Position numbers and translations under genes: made by a program
Shown: positions 13,873-27,744 of the stretch, piece by piece
How the letters are laid out: every line of letters starts with the position of its first letter
Position numbering within the stretch: position 1 is the stretch's first letter
Assembly (NCBI GenBank): GCA_000231825.2
Contig: JH720300.1
Coordinates: 676,480-740,479 of the forward strand
Length of the DNA: 64,000 bases
DNA from: Tetrahymena elliotti 4EA
Lineage: Eukaryota; Ciliophora; Oligohymenophorea; Hymenostomatida; Tetrahymenidae
Direction: 5' to 3'
The notes under the pieces: generated by a model
The model's database searches: none
Told to the model about the DNA's origin: nothing
Seen by the model: only the letters and a program-made list of their open reading frames with translations

Positions 13873-15733
13873 TCATTAATTATTTTCACCAGCATCTTCA
13901 CCTTCCTCTAGCCATTTAACTCTTTTACCATCTTCCCAAATACCAGTCTTTACAGTTCCATCAAGTAAGATATATTTACCTTTACCATGTTATTTACCTA
14001 ATTTCCATTCACCTTCATATTTACGTCCATCAGCCCAAGAGTAAATACCAATACCCTTTAATTTTTAATTAAATTGATTATAAATTCACAAATTTTTTAA
14101 ATAATTCTTACATGTTTCTTATCATTGAAGTATTCTCCTTCATATCTTCTTCCATCTTTCCAAGTATAGACACCTCTTCCATGCATATTGTTATTCAACC
14201 AATCACCTTCGAATTATCTTCCATCAGCCCATAAATACTTTCCCTAAATTAAAGTAATAAGCAGTTAATTTACTTTTAAATCCTAATAAACTAAAGTAAA
14301 AATTACTTTTCCACAAATTTTATTATCATTCCATTCACCATCATATTTGGAACTATTTTTATTAAAATATTTTATGATAAATCTAAAACTAAATAAATAA
14401 TCAAATTTATAAATGAATCTAGAATATGTTTAAATTATTTTTTACCCATCTGCCCAAGTGTAAACACCTCTACCTTGCTTTTTACCATTTACATAATTTC
14501 CTTCATATTTAGAGCCATCGTTCCAAGTTTCAACACCATATCCATGTTAGAGATCATCTTTCCAAGAACCTTCATAGCGAGCACCGTTAACATGAATGTA
14601 TGTACCGTATCCATTTGCCTTATCAAATTACCATTAACCTTCGAAAATATCACCATCAACATGGTAGAATTTACCTTTACCATGAGCTTTATTATTTTAC
14701 CATTCACCTTTTTTTCAAAAAAAAAAATTAAAGATTTCATTCAACCTAAAAAATTTATTATTTGGTTTTGGATCTTTCTTTCTTAAAATTATTATTTTCG
14801 AAGAAAGATGTTTTCTTTTGCTTAAATTTAATGAGTTTACCTTCATATTTAGCTCCATCAGGCCACTTTTACTCACCATATCCATCTCTCATATTTCCTT
14901 TCCACTCACCATCGTATACAGCTCCACTCTTAAAAGTGTAAGGGTTTCTCTTTTCTCTTTTATCTGAGTTAACTTAATTACCTTTTCATTTTTTAAAATA
15001 ATGCTATTAATTTAATATTTTTTATTATAGAAACATTTTAAAGTATTTCATTTAATTGAATTGTTAGCATATTGTTGGTTCTAAATTAATTCTAAAACTA
15101 TTTATTTAGGTATTTTGTTTTGAAAAATTGCTAAAAAAAACTAACTAATAACGAAATAACTCTCCAAAATTTTATTCTTTCTAACGGAAAATATTTTTAG
15201 CATAATTAATAAATTTTTAAGATTATTGAGTATGATTAGGGGGTTTTAATCAAGAATCAAGTAATCAACTTAATATGAAAAAATTAAGAAAATCCTGAAA
15301 TATAAAATCTAATAAGATAAATGCTTCTTTATTAGGGCTTGAGTAAGTATTCTATTATGCTGACTTTAGAAAGAAATCGATATAATTAATTACTTGGAGG
15401 TGGCATGTCTTTTTCTGATTCAAAATATTTAGAATTTTATGAATGTTTGTCTTATTCTTGCTCTTCGTTGTGGTTAGTTTTTTATGCAGATTCTTATTAA
15501 GCATTAGTGGGAGGATGCTACTTTTCTATCATATTTTCTTCTTCTCTTTAATTTGATTTAACAGGTTCATTTTTAGTATTATGATTTTCTACATGATTGC
15601 TTGATTATTCTTCATTTTTTTTAGTTGCATGATAATTTTAAGAATCATCTTCAGGCGCATTCCTATGTACTTCTTTTTATTGATGTGAACTCACCTTAAC
15701 TACACCTTCATCGCCATCCTGATACTTTCTCAT
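13873..15733 (-). CDS. MORN-repeat protein (ten repeats)
   Basis: Read on the minus strand there are six exons: 15733-15394, 14981-14841, 14707-14446, 14352-14307, 14243-14112 and 14055-13873. All phases fit and the product is 367 residues. Residues 1-113 are acidic and rich in Gln, Asn and His. From about 125 to 345 there are ten MORN units of about 23 residues. Each has the core Y/F-x-G-x-W/Y (VYDGEW, KYEGEW, IFEGQW, RYEGSW and so on) followed by G-x-G-x-Y/W-x-x-x-D-G. MORN arrays bind lipid or act as cytoskeletal scaffolds, and are common in ciliate cortical, ciliary and phosphoinositide-kinase proteins. No kinase domain is attached. An in-frame TGA upstream of 15733 supports the start. 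The repeat family is certain; the cellular role is not. Confidence 0.93.
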
Positions 15734-18678
15734 TTCGTCTTCCTATTGTTTGAAATATTTTTATCATATTTACTTTAACTACTTTAATTCTTCTTGTCGT
15801 AGAAAACTAAAAAATATATTAACAGTAAAAATCGCCCTTTAAAAAAATTAAAAAATAAATCTCTCATTCGAAAAATAAGTTATTAGTAAATAGAGACATA
15901 CAGAGAGACAAGCTAACCTAATTAATGAAGTTAAATGTCTCTGCTTAAAATGTTTCATACTTTTTCTGAGATATGTTTATAATTTTCTTTGTTTCTTAAT
16001 TATTGTGTTGGATTAATTTTTACTGCTAATACTTTTGAATTTTTAGCTTAAAGAAACTCAAGCTTTCTAATGCTACATAGCTTGCAACAATTAAAATAAA
16101 TAAATTACATTTATGGATTTGCTTGCAGCCTTTTCAGCTTGGGTTTATCCGCTTGGAGTAGAATTCGCGCTTTGATTTTCAGGTGGCTTTTAAATAATGG
16201 TAAAAATATTTTTAATTTTATGAAATTGAAGTTGTTTGTTTGCAGCTTTGAATTTTTTTCTTAAATTTGGTTGTTAGATTATTTATTATTGATAATGATG
16301 AGTAGTAACAAAAAATGAAAATAGTATGTACTATTTAGGTGATTTCGTTTTGATCTTTGCAAGTTGTGCAAGCACACTAGTTTCCCATCTTTTTAATTCA
16401 ATAAATTGCTTTGTATATTAATATATGATCAAATCTTGTTGCTAGAAGTAGTAGAAGTGTCAATTCGTCTTTTTCTGAAGTGGACAGATGTTATAAATTA
16501 ATTAATTTATTATTGTTATTCACTATACTTTAGATTTCTCTTGCCTATTTTTAATTTATTTGTAATTACTCTATTAGCGTTGAATGGTAATATGAATGAA
16601 TATTCAATATTCTTTACTTATTAACTAACTAACTAATTAATTAAATAATATTTATTTATTTTCTCTTTGTTTTTAATCTATTTTTTTTTTGCAAAATTTT
16701 GTTTGTTTGTTTATTTATTTATTTCTTTTCCTTCTTAATCCACTTTTGTTTTCAAGAACTCTTTTCGTTTTTATTTGTTAAACATCTAATCAATAAAACA
16801 TAGAAAGACCGAAACAAATAAATAAATCAATAATTCAGTCAGTCATACATAAAGGTGATGAGTTATCTAATTACACAATTTAATACACTTTTTTTACAAA
16901 CAAATAACATAATTCATCTATCAGTCATCAAAAGTGAATGTAAAATATAATATAAATTTTACCTTAACATATATATACTTCTTAGAATTCATATTCATAT
17001 TGTTTAACTATCATAATAATAAGTTTTTAAATAACATTTTCTTTAGTCTTATCTCATTAATTTCAAATCTAAGGGATTCTATAAACTAACAATATTTTAA
17101 CTGCCCCAAAATTAAAGAAAGCCTTAATAATAATATTTACCTAAAATAGTATTAGGGTTAGGTTTGTTACCAATTTTTAAACAAATGAGCATTAAGTAAA
17201 TTTTTTTACATTAAAATACTAAATAAATTTATATTTATAGTTTTGAAATATTTTTTAAAGTCTTTAATAATTTCTTTGATAAAAAAGGAAATTAAAAAAT
17301 TTCTATATAGTTTTCAAAATGTTATTTTAATTTTTAAGATTCTCTTGTTTTATTAGTATAATTATAAAATGAAATAATGCTATTGTAGGATTTACAATAG
17401 TAAACATATTTCGCACTCTTGAAAATCAAAATGTTCAAAATAATTTATTTTTTTTTTAAATTCAAAAAAATTATTTTTTATCTTGAAAAAATAAAATTTG
17501 CGAATTGCTAAAATGATAATATTCATTTTTAAAATAAAAATATACCTATTGAAATGCTTTTTTAGATCACCATTAATTTAAAAATACATTTACTGTTATA
17601 ATTAATTTTATTTATTTTAAGAATATGCTAAACAAAATTAAATTTTATTTGCCTTAATTAAGAAAGTTAAATTTAAGCCAATCATCAGCCTACAAAGAAC
17701 TTTTGCAAGAAAATTAAAAATCTTTAACTAAAAATAAATCTAATCAAATAATGGACTCATTTTCCAACTACTTTTGTTAATTTTTAATCTAATTTTAAAC
17801 AGAATTAATAATTTATTTAATCTAATAATACTTAATAATATTTGAAAAAATTGTTAAATTAGTTTAAAAAATAAAAATCTAAAATACTTCATTTGAAAAA
17901 ATTTGTTAATTTTCTTCAACATAAAATTAATATTTTCTTATCATTTATTTCTAATTATTTTATTTTTCATTTTTTATTATTTTAATCATTAACTCATTCA
18001 TATTAATATTTTTGAAAACATAGAAAAAAAATAAATTGTAAATTTTTATTTTTCTTATTCTTATTCTCTAAAGAAAACATGATTAAATCTTTTGATTTAT
18101 CTTTGTCGAAAAAATAATTATAAATTATCTTATTTGTAAAAATCTTTCATTAAAAGCTTGCTTATTATCAAACTAATAACTTAAGTTAGATTATTACTTA
18201 ATATGTAACTTAAAAAAGGATGATAATAATAGGTTTCTTAAAACAATTATTTAAATTATATAAAAAATAAATTAATTTTTATTTGTTTCATAGCAAATAA
18301 TAGATTCCATTTTTAATTTTTCTTAATATTAAACTTGAATAAATCTATATTAATAAGAAAAGTTTATTAAAGTATTTAAGGGTATCTAAAAATATTTTTT
18401 TTTAAATTTAAATGAGAATTGAATCATACAACTTGTATTTCATATTAATAATAAAAATGCTTTTTGGAGAATAAAAATATCCTTAATAAATAGCATAAAA
18501 ATTGTTCATTTTTTTAATTTTTAAACTTGAATAAATCTTAAAAATATCTAAAAATTATTTATAGTAAAAATAATAATCGAAGTTTATTAATTTAATTAAC
18601 TTATATCTCATATCAATTAATAAAAATACTTTTTTAAACTTCTAAAATAAATATATACATACAAATCAAATTAAGATT
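15734..18678. other. Intergenic, simple-sequence rich
   Basis: About 2.9 kb upstream of the MORN gene and downstream of the NDK-like gene. It contains tetranucleotide runs such as AACT/AATT near 16620 and TTTG/TTTA near 16690. The patch around 16100-16200 is less AT-rich, but no frame there looks like a gene. No RNA gene was recognised. Confidence 0.5.
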
Positions 18679-21600
18679 TCATTTTTAACTATTTCTATAA
18701 TTTCTATTATTATATTGGCTTTCTTGTTGTCTCTACTTCGTTATCTATTCTTTTTCTTATTAAATCATTTTGATGTAATTTTCTAATATGTCTTAAGCTA
18801 AATTTGATGAACGTTCAGGATTTGTATCTTTATAACGTTCATCTATAACTTACTACTTTTAGAACTACTTTTTAACTTATTACCTTTAATATTCAGCATA
18901 ATCTTATTGTTTTAGTTACTCATCTTGTTTTTCTTCATCTTCATCTTCACCTAATGGAATACCTTAAGAAATTTTGAATCTCCTAATTTCTTTTTGAATA
19001 GCTTTTTCAGACTCAGATTATTAGTTTTTATGGGCATTTTCAACCAATAAATAATTTCTATCTTCAGCCTTTACAGGACGCATGTGACTAATAAGAAGTG
19101 GCTCTTTATTAAACCATGTCTTTTGTAAAACATCTTTATTTGCATCTTATAAAAATTCTTTATCTCCATATTTTTCCAACAAAGGTTATCTTCTGTTTTT
19201 TACAACTGACTTCATGTTTGGATTTTCTTCTGTACGATCATACTTATATGGGATATCTAAAATATCTACTAAGAACCTATTATTTTAATTCAATATTTTT
19301 TAATAAAAAATAAACAAACTTTTTCAGTTTAAAACTTTAATTTCTATTTTATTTTATTTATATTTTATCAGTATTGTAAGGTCTAATTTTTATTGGATTA
19401 TCCAAATTATTTAGCTGAGACATGAAATTAAAAATTAACATTGTTATAAAATTTAATCTATTGAAAAAATGAAAAATAATTTAGAAAATATCAACTCTAA
19501 AAAAATATTTTTTTTAATTAAAAAATGGAAATTTACTTCTCATAAGTGGGATCGTTGATGTATTTAGAGTACTCGTCTACCTAAGGTCTAACGAATAAAT
19601 TCTCTGTTTTAATTTAAATTTTTCTATTTGGCAAATTTTGATCTTCTTTGTTCATGCTTTCTTCATAACTGAAATCAGTTTCAAATTTGTCTAACTCATC
19701 AAGCAACTTCACAATTTACTAATCAATTTATTTTTTATCATTCATAATTTTTTCAGTTAAAGGTTCCCATTTTTTTTCTATTTTTCTCCACTCACTTTCA
19801 TCTGGTTTTCCTGTGGCCATTTTTTCTTTGAATTCTTTTATTTCTTTTTGCTTTTCATCTAAAATTCTAGTGAAAATATTGCTTTTCTCTTCAACTAAAG
19901 ATAGATTTCTTTCCATTTAGGCAAGATAAATGAAAAATTGTTCTATCTTAATAAAATCAGGGATGTGGGACTTTCTTTCTCTGTTGACAAGTTTGGCTAA
20001 CATAAAAAAATAAATAAATGGAATCGAATAGTAAATATATATTACAGTCTTAATACTTTTCTCTCAAGTATTTGATATCCTCGTCATCCATTTTGTAATG
20101 GGTTTTAAAACCTGCTTCTAATGAAGTAATTAGCTATCTATATTCCTCTTAGTCATTATCTGTTAAATGAAATTTGGTTGAGATAGATTTAAACTGCACA
20201 TCAATAAGATAGAGTATGTTTGCTACAAGAGAGTATTTGGATTTGATTTCAGGAACAACATAAGAAAAACAGAATGTATTGATTCTTCTTGCGGTCTAGA
20301 TGTTAAATTATCCATTTTTGCCATTATATTTTTCATTTAATTTTTTCATAAAATTGTTGATATCATCTAAACGATTCAAATACTTTTTGACTGTAAATCT
20401 ATTTTCATCCTCTTCAATAACTTCAACTTTACTATTTTCTAAATTGTTTTAATTCAACAGTCTTTACTACTATTTCAATCTTTTATTTTCCTCATCTTCC
20501 AAAATTTCAAGGCCTTTGAGAATTCTTTAAACTTTATTCTTTTTTGTTGTAATTTAATCAATTAAGAAAGTAATTTGAGAATCATCATCTAAAAATTGTA
20601 AACGTTTCTCAATATCAACCATATCAAAAGTAGTTTCTTCTTCTTTTAATCTCTTCTTCAACCTCTCACTGTTAAATTTCTTTTATATTTCAATTTTATT
20701 TTAATAAAAAACTTTAATTTAAATTGTTTTATTTTTACATTTTCGGTTTCAAGCCTTTCTAAATTTAAAAGATCTTTGATGATTCCATTAAGCTTTTTGA
20801 TATCTGGTTTGAGATCTATGCTTTAATCTCTGTTCTCAAAAAACTCATCTTAAGTTTGATAATCTTGGTTTAAATATCTCTTGTATATCTATCTATTATC
20901 TACTCTGACTCTAATATGTTCATTCTCCACAAAAGATGGGAAAATTCTTCTCATGCTTTTCTATCTGCTGTACTTGAAAACTTCACTTTTACCTATTAAT
21001 TCAAACAAATTCAAAAAAAAATGGCAAGTTAAAAAATTAATATACATATTTCTCCAATTTTAGCTTTGATTCTTTCAATCATTTTTGCTCTATTGTCTGA
21101 ATCTTAACTTCTGTTCATTAATTTCATATCAGTTTTATTAACTTCTAATTACTTTTTTATCTTTTCTAATATCTATCTATATTTTATCATTTAATTTTCT
21201 TCTAATTCACTGTTGTCCTAGAAACTACCTACATATTAATTTTAAAGATCACATATGATAGGTCCAAATCCTTCTATTTAAGGGTACTCTAAATCCTCCA
21301 TTTCTTTAACAAATTTTGCTAGCTTCATTCCCCACATATATGTGACGATAGATCCTCTATTAATATTGGTTCTCCTCATAGCTGACTTCTGTTCTTCAGT
21401 TAGTTCATATTTTCTATAAAGCTTCATCTAGTCAGCTATAGTTTCAAGGAAGAAACCGCCACAGTATTCAGCCACATCAAAAATATGACTTGGTAAATTA
21501 TTATATATTTTACTTTTAAATTATAATTCAAAATCTTTATAATCAGGCATCATTCTAAATTAGTAACTTAAAGGACATCTCTACATATATTGCTAATTAA

Positions 21601-24600
21601 TCAAGCTATAATACCAAGAAGTTAGTTTGAAATTTTAGGACAAATTGATCTATTTTTTAAAATATTTTATTCAATTTTGATAATAAAAATGTATTTATTT
21701 ACATAATTTATTTCGTATGGCTTTTAGCTTTGAGGATCATAAATACGAACTTCAAAGTAACCTAAATCTTCTGATTTAATAACAAAATGTTTGAATTCAA
21801 GAGGATATAATGGATTGTCAATTAATTTCTCTTAAATATCATATTCTTCCTTGTACCTTGGTTATACTTCTGATTCTTCAGACTAAAAAGTATCCAATCT
21901 CTCAGATTTTATTTTATCTTTATTATTTTCTACTGTTTCTATTATTTTTTTTTTAGTCAAAGAGATTCCTGTGGCAAAAGTAGATTCTAACATATACCTA
22001 GCACAAATTGCTTTCTCTTCCATAGTCATATTAGTAAAATCTTACCCATTAAAAATTCTTAGTTTCTTATAATTCACAAAAAATTTTTAGTTTAAATTGT
22101 AATAAAAGAATAAATTTACTGGGTTAATGTAATGTAAAGCTAAGTCATGAGATTAATCTGTGTGGCAAGGAATGAGCATATATTTTAAGCTATTAGCTAT
22201 GATAGGTTCTAATACTTCTCCCTTGACATATTCAATTTTAAAGTCTTAGAGAAAAGAAAGCATTTCTTTTCTGCCAGCAGGTTTGACACATGAAAATATA
22301 GCAAACTCTTCTGTATTATATGATGTTTCAATACCACGAGAATGAGAATTCTTAATAATTTGTAACGAATCTACAAATTATTTAGCGTCATGTGCATTTG
22401 GTATAATAAATTTTTTAATATTCCAAACCTTAAATTTAAGTTTTTAAAGCTAATTTAAGACTTCTTTTTCATACTAAATATATTAAGGTTTGAGCACAAT
22501 ATGAATTAGTTAAATATTAGCACATTCTGGCATAAAAACACTAACAATTTATTCTGTAGAGAGTTCATCTTTAGGGCAGTACAAAAAGAAATTGAATCCT
22601 CATTTTTTTTTATTAAAAATATCAAATACTTATTAAATAACTAAATAGAATAAATCTTACTTTCTTAGTTGATGTCATCTATAATTTAATTTCTTTTCAT
22701 TGGTGTAAAGGTCTTGCCCATATTTACTACAACCTGATTCTTACCTTCAAAATGGACTTCTTTAGTTTGTTAGTTTATAAAAAGTCCACCACTATCTTCG
22801 TCTTCTTTAGCTGAATCTTAAAAGATAAGTTTTTCTAAATTGAAGAATTCTTTAATTCCTGAAAACATGTTTAAATTTGTGTAGCTCTAAAACACATTAA
22901 AGAAATTTTTTTAAATCATTTCTTTGAAAACAACACCATTTTATTCATGTAAAACAAATAATTCATCTAGATAATTGGTTTTTTGAAGCTTCAAACCTGT
23001 AAGGCATCCATCTGAGAGAATTTGAACTTATTTAACACCTATTATTTTTATATTTAAATATATTTATATTATTAAAAAATTAATTTATCATGCATACCTC
23101 CTGGTTTAGTGAGAAGAACAATTTGAACAATACCTTCACGCATCATACTAATGTACTACTATTTATTTGATTCACTAATACCTTCTAACTTAGCAAGTAG
23201 TTTTGCTTAATCTAAAGTTAAGAGAGTGAAAATTCTATTGACTACAATAAAATCATTTATTCTGAAAATATTAATTAAAATTTCATCCATTTTGCTATTG
23301 ACAATAATAGGCCTTAAAACAACTGCAACTCTCTATGATGAGCTTAAATCTTCACATAAATGATTTGCTATATTTTCATTATCATATTCATCAGTGATTC
23401 TATATACATTAGGTGATTCAGGTCCTATGGTCTATATTATAATTATTTTAAAATTTATTCTGAAAATTATAAAAATTACTGTGTATGTAGGAGGACCAAT
23501 TTTAGCACATATTTTTATATTCAAAGACTTAGCACCAACTTAGCAGAATTTGAAAAATTAAGCTCTGCTATCTTCTTCATCATCAATAAATTCAAAGGCT
23601 TCGCCTAATTTGGATTGCTTTTTGGTAAAATCTTCCTCAATAATAACAAAATTATTAAAATCTAAATAATCTCTAAGCTTATCGTCATTTTTTTTAACTT
23701 CTCTATTTCTGATTTCTTCTTCTTTTATCTTAATCTTATCTTCAGATATTGTAGCATCTGCTCTAGATTATAAAAGCACCTTTTTAGGGATATGTTAAGC
23801 AAGAATAAAAGTTTGGTAGTTTATCTTAAAAAAATCAGGGAAGAACTACTAACAATCTATAATACCTTTGTATTTGTATTTACTTGAATAATAATAAACA
23901 AATTCTTTTGGAATATTTTATTTTGCTGCAACTAAAAACTTTCTAAATTGGGTGTATGGATTTTAATATTTTGAAGAAATAAGCAAGACATAAACTTTTG
24001 CTTAATCAATATCTTTTTATTAACTATGAGACATTTTGTCAAATTTCACTTGTATTTTATCTTTGTACTTCTGATAGAGCTAAAATTTTTATAAATCACT
24101 TTCATTATTTAATAAATTTCTTTTATTTTCTGTGCTTTTATGATTCTTAGATGAAGAATCTGCTTTCTAAAATGATTTTATAAAGGCCAAGAAACCATCT
24201 ATGTCTATTATTTAACAAAAATAATTTAAAAAAACAAAATTTTTAATTTATTTATTTATTTACCTTATTTTGGTACTGGTTTTTTTATTGAAAATATCTT
24301 TTTCTCAACTAATTTATCATAAAGCTAGCTAGGTGTGCAATCAAAGTAAGATAAAATATCAAAACTACCTTCATTAAATATTTGAACAAGTTTTTCTAAA
24401 TTTGCACTGTAAATTGTTTATTAGTGATGTTTTTTCCTTTATTTTATAAAATCTGGTATTCTGGTGCTATTCATAATATATTTATCTTCTTCTTGAGGCC
24501 ACACTAAAAATAATGCAACCAGAGCTTTATATTAATAAATCATTAATCTAACTATATAAATTTGCAATCAATATATTTTACATTTGAAATTTAGATGAGT

Positions 24601-25866
24601 TGATTCAATATATTTATTCGATAGTTCTTCGTTTAATGCATTTGAAAATGAATCTTGTCTCAAAGGAATTTCATGTGAATTCATTGGGCATTTACAATTT
24701 ATGCATGAAAACAATTCAACACCTTAATATGGCTTAATATTATAGCTACCTCTATATTGAGGACAAATTTTCTAGCACTATGGCATAGTACACCTTGATC
24801 TTTCAACACCAAACAAATTCAAATAATTGCTATTTGCTGCTCTCAATCTTGTATTGGCTATTTCTTATAACTGTTTCATGATTTCTTTCTGTCATTTATG
24901 AATTAAAATGAATTAATAAACGTTCTTAAAGCAAATCAATAAACATTCTTTAAAATGTTTCAATAAAAATTCTTTAAAGCAAATCAATATACTTTCTTTA
25001 AAACAAATTTAATTTTATTTGAAAAATGTAGTTTTTTGTATTTTCATTAAAGTAATAAGAAATAAAATGATTATTGATTGTTTTTGGATATTGTTGATAG
25101 CTTTTTTGTTTTAAATGCAAATATAGATAACTATTTTAATTTAAATTTAGAGGGAATTCAATATTCTTAAGTCTTTTATTTATAATCAAAACAAATCTAA
25201 AAAAGGTAATATTTACATCTGTCATTTCTTAAGGCTTCTTTTTCTTTTATTGCTATTGAATTTAATCATATTCTACTTTACTTTTTTAAGGCAGCAATCT
25301 AACATCTTCATATTAATTTTCATTCCTAACCATTTCAATTAAATCTTCTTTATTAAAATTAAGATCTAATTCATCATCATCACCATCCTTTTCTGAATAA
25401 TTTAGAAATATCATTAACTAAATAAAAAATACTTTTAAATTATTCAAATTACACTTAAGCTTCATATCTACTAAAATAGGTGCCACATTTCTATTAACTG
25501 CTCTAATTAAATCATCCGTAATTTAAAATTTTGGTTTTTTTAACTCCTTATATTGTCGCTCTTCCTAAATCATTTCTTCTTAAGTTTTTGGCAATTTGCC
25601 TTTCATAATATGTTTCATAAACATTTTCTAAGTGTCTGGTTTGCAATAATTTAATATATAGTATATGCTTCCTAGCTAAATGAAGATAAATTGATGTTTT
25701 CAACTTTAAACTTTTAAAACCTTAAGTAGTTTTTGATGAAAATATTATTAACTATTAAATAATCAATCTAACCCTAGTTATAATTTAAGAATGATAATTT
25801 TTTAAATATTTTATAAAAATTAATTAAATCTTTGCGGGCTTTATTAAATTATTCTATAAAAATCAT
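18679..25866 (-). CDS. Giant protein with two degenerate nucleoside diphosphate kinase-like domains
   Basis: The model has fourteen exons (25866-25753, 25675-25217, 24888-24582, 24524-24264, 24204-23480, 23431-23098, 23038-22661, 22598-21703, 21649-21046, 20992-20739, 20679-20046, 19996-19537, 19457-19320, 19276-18679). All phases agree and give about 2,053 residues; the first exon is the weakest. Near residue 210-270 a Cys-rich patch (C-x4-C-x3-C, then C-x2-C-x-C) could bind zinc. An NDK-like fold at about 650-800 shows VAVVLRPIIV, an LLTLDQAK helix and NVFQSY at the NVxHGSD position; the catalytic His is Gln784, encoded by TAG. A second copy at about 890-1010 starts HIVLKPQ. The C-terminal third is charged and coiled-coil-like. 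A catalytic kinase role is unlikely. Multi-NDK scaffolds are known from cilia, so an axonemal role is a reasonable guess. Confidence 0.8.
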
Positions 25867-26115
25867 GCTTAATACTGAAAAAAAAAATTTGAATTTGAGG
25901 TTGAAAATAAAATTTATAATATTTTTGATAAAAATAAATTTACTAAAAAAGGTGTACAAAATAGAACATCAACAAACAATCAATTTATTTTATTAACTAT
26001 CTATGCCCATAACTACAAATAAATATTTTTATTATTTAATACTTAATTATACTAATTGTTTGAGATATTTTTAATTATAATTTTCAACAAAAACACTCAA
26101 TACTTCTTTTAGGTT

Positions 26116-26598
26116 TCATTACTTCTTTTTAAAAGTGTTAATTTTTTGAGTTCTAATTTCTGTATCAGCTTTCTTAATATATTCATACATTTATTTCACA
26201 ATCATGAACTTTAAGGGCTCACTATTTGAAATTTCATAAGTTTTCTTTGTAGCGAATTATATTATGTAAGATGATTTTGGTAGAATAAATTTCACAGCAA
26301 TTGCTAATACAAAAGCGGCTAAATAAACAAATGCATCTTAATATCTATGAAATTTAGCTAGAGATGAAAGATAAAACAACCCTAAAAATAATAAAGCAAC
26401 AACTGGATAATAAACAAATCTATCAGGTTATCCGATGACTCTGATTTCATCATAAACAGCCCATTGATCATGAATATCTAGTTTTTTAAGGAAATCATTC
26501 ATATCATTTAAACATTTTTGCTAAATCTCATTTTCGTTCTTTGGTTATTTGCTCTCAAACTCTTTTATTTTAGAAACTATATTCCCTTTTATATCCAT
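26116..26598 (-). CDS. Small two-helix membrane protein, possible ER resident
   Basis: A single-exon code-6 frame of 160 residues starts MDIKGNIVSK and ends at TGA 26118-26116. The first 60 residues are soluble and charged. Two hydrophobic helices lie at about 62-80 and 89-107 with a short, basic and polar turn between them, followed by a 50-residue Lys-rich tail. The last four residues are KKKQ, which fits the KKxx ER-retrieval pattern if the tail faces the cytosol. The hairpin layout recalls ER-shaping proteins such as REEP or reticulon families, but I cannot match a signature. It sits about 250 bases upstream of the giant NDK-like gene on the same strand and is divergent from the Sec8-like gene. 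It is very likely a gene; its function is unknown. Confidence 0.75.
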
Positions 26599-27744
26599 TT
26601 TTTAAATCTTTAGAAAACTTCTTGGCTTATTAAATACTCTAAAATATATTATTTTTAGTATTTTTGCAATTTATTAAAATTAGATATCTTAAAAATTTTT
26701 AATTTGTAAATCTCGTTTTTATTAATCACCAATTTATTTTAAAAGATTAAAAAAGACCTTGTATTAATTTTTATTTTAATCTTTTGAGACATACACTCAA
26801 CTAAAAATCAAATATTTCTCAAAATAGCTTATTTTAAAATTATTCATTTTTTAAATAAAAATGCTTTTATATTATTTGAAATGTATGTATGTATGACATG
26901 TATGACTTGACATAGAGTGTATATAGCTAACACAATTGATTAATATTATTTGGCCTTATAATATTAAAAAATTGAGTTATTATTTGAAATAAACACTAAA
27001 TTCACAATTATTATAAAATTTCTTTTATTTTTGTTTTTTTAAAGGTGATGTAATTGATATTTAAGTTTTTGAATTTATATTTTTATATGTTTTATTTAAT
27101 TTTTAAATTGAAAAAATAATTTAAAATTAAAAAAAATTACATCAAATATTCTTGCCTTAAATCTGAAATGCAATATTGAAATTAATGATGTTAAGAAATT
27201 TATTTTTTTGTTATTTATTCACTATTAATTAAAGCTGTTTTAAATTTCTTTTTCGATTAGTGTTTTTTTAATTTAATATAATTTTAGCGAGATATTTATA
27301 AAATGAATGTGAACAAAATACTAAAAAACATATATTAGTCAATTTGTTTGTAATCAAATCAATACTAAATTGATAAATTAAATTTTTATAATAAAGTTTA
27401 TAATTTTTTACAAAATTTTGAACTTTCTTTTACTTTTGTTTTAAATTAGGAATTTGTATTTTCTCTCTCCCTTTAAAAATAAAAGAAAATAAATTTTTAA
27501 TTAAAAATTAATTCATTACTAAAATGATTTTAGGAAATCGTTTACAATGATAGTATTTGATTTGTTTAGTATAGATTAATGGTTTAATAATATTTACTGA
27601 CTTTATCAGATTTGATCTGTTTTTTATTGAAATCAAATGATAATTAATTTATCTAAAAAAGATATTTAAAAATTTTATTATTAGAATTTACTCAAATATT
27701 TTCAGTCTTAGATTTATTTGTTAATACAATTTAAAAGTATTAAA
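26599..27744. promoter_or_regulatory. Divergent intergenic region
   Basis: About 1.1 kb separates the start codons of the two-helix protein (minus) and the Sec8-like gene (plus), so it should contain both promoters. It is extremely AT-rich with short direct repeats of ATGT near 26881-26910. No recognisable element was found. Confidence 0.4.

Noticed and set aside
24877..24879. ATG at 24879 as the start of the NDK-like gene
   Set aside because: A good acceptor just upstream (24889) joins in phase to an exon ending at 25217 that is clearly coding, so this ATG is internal.
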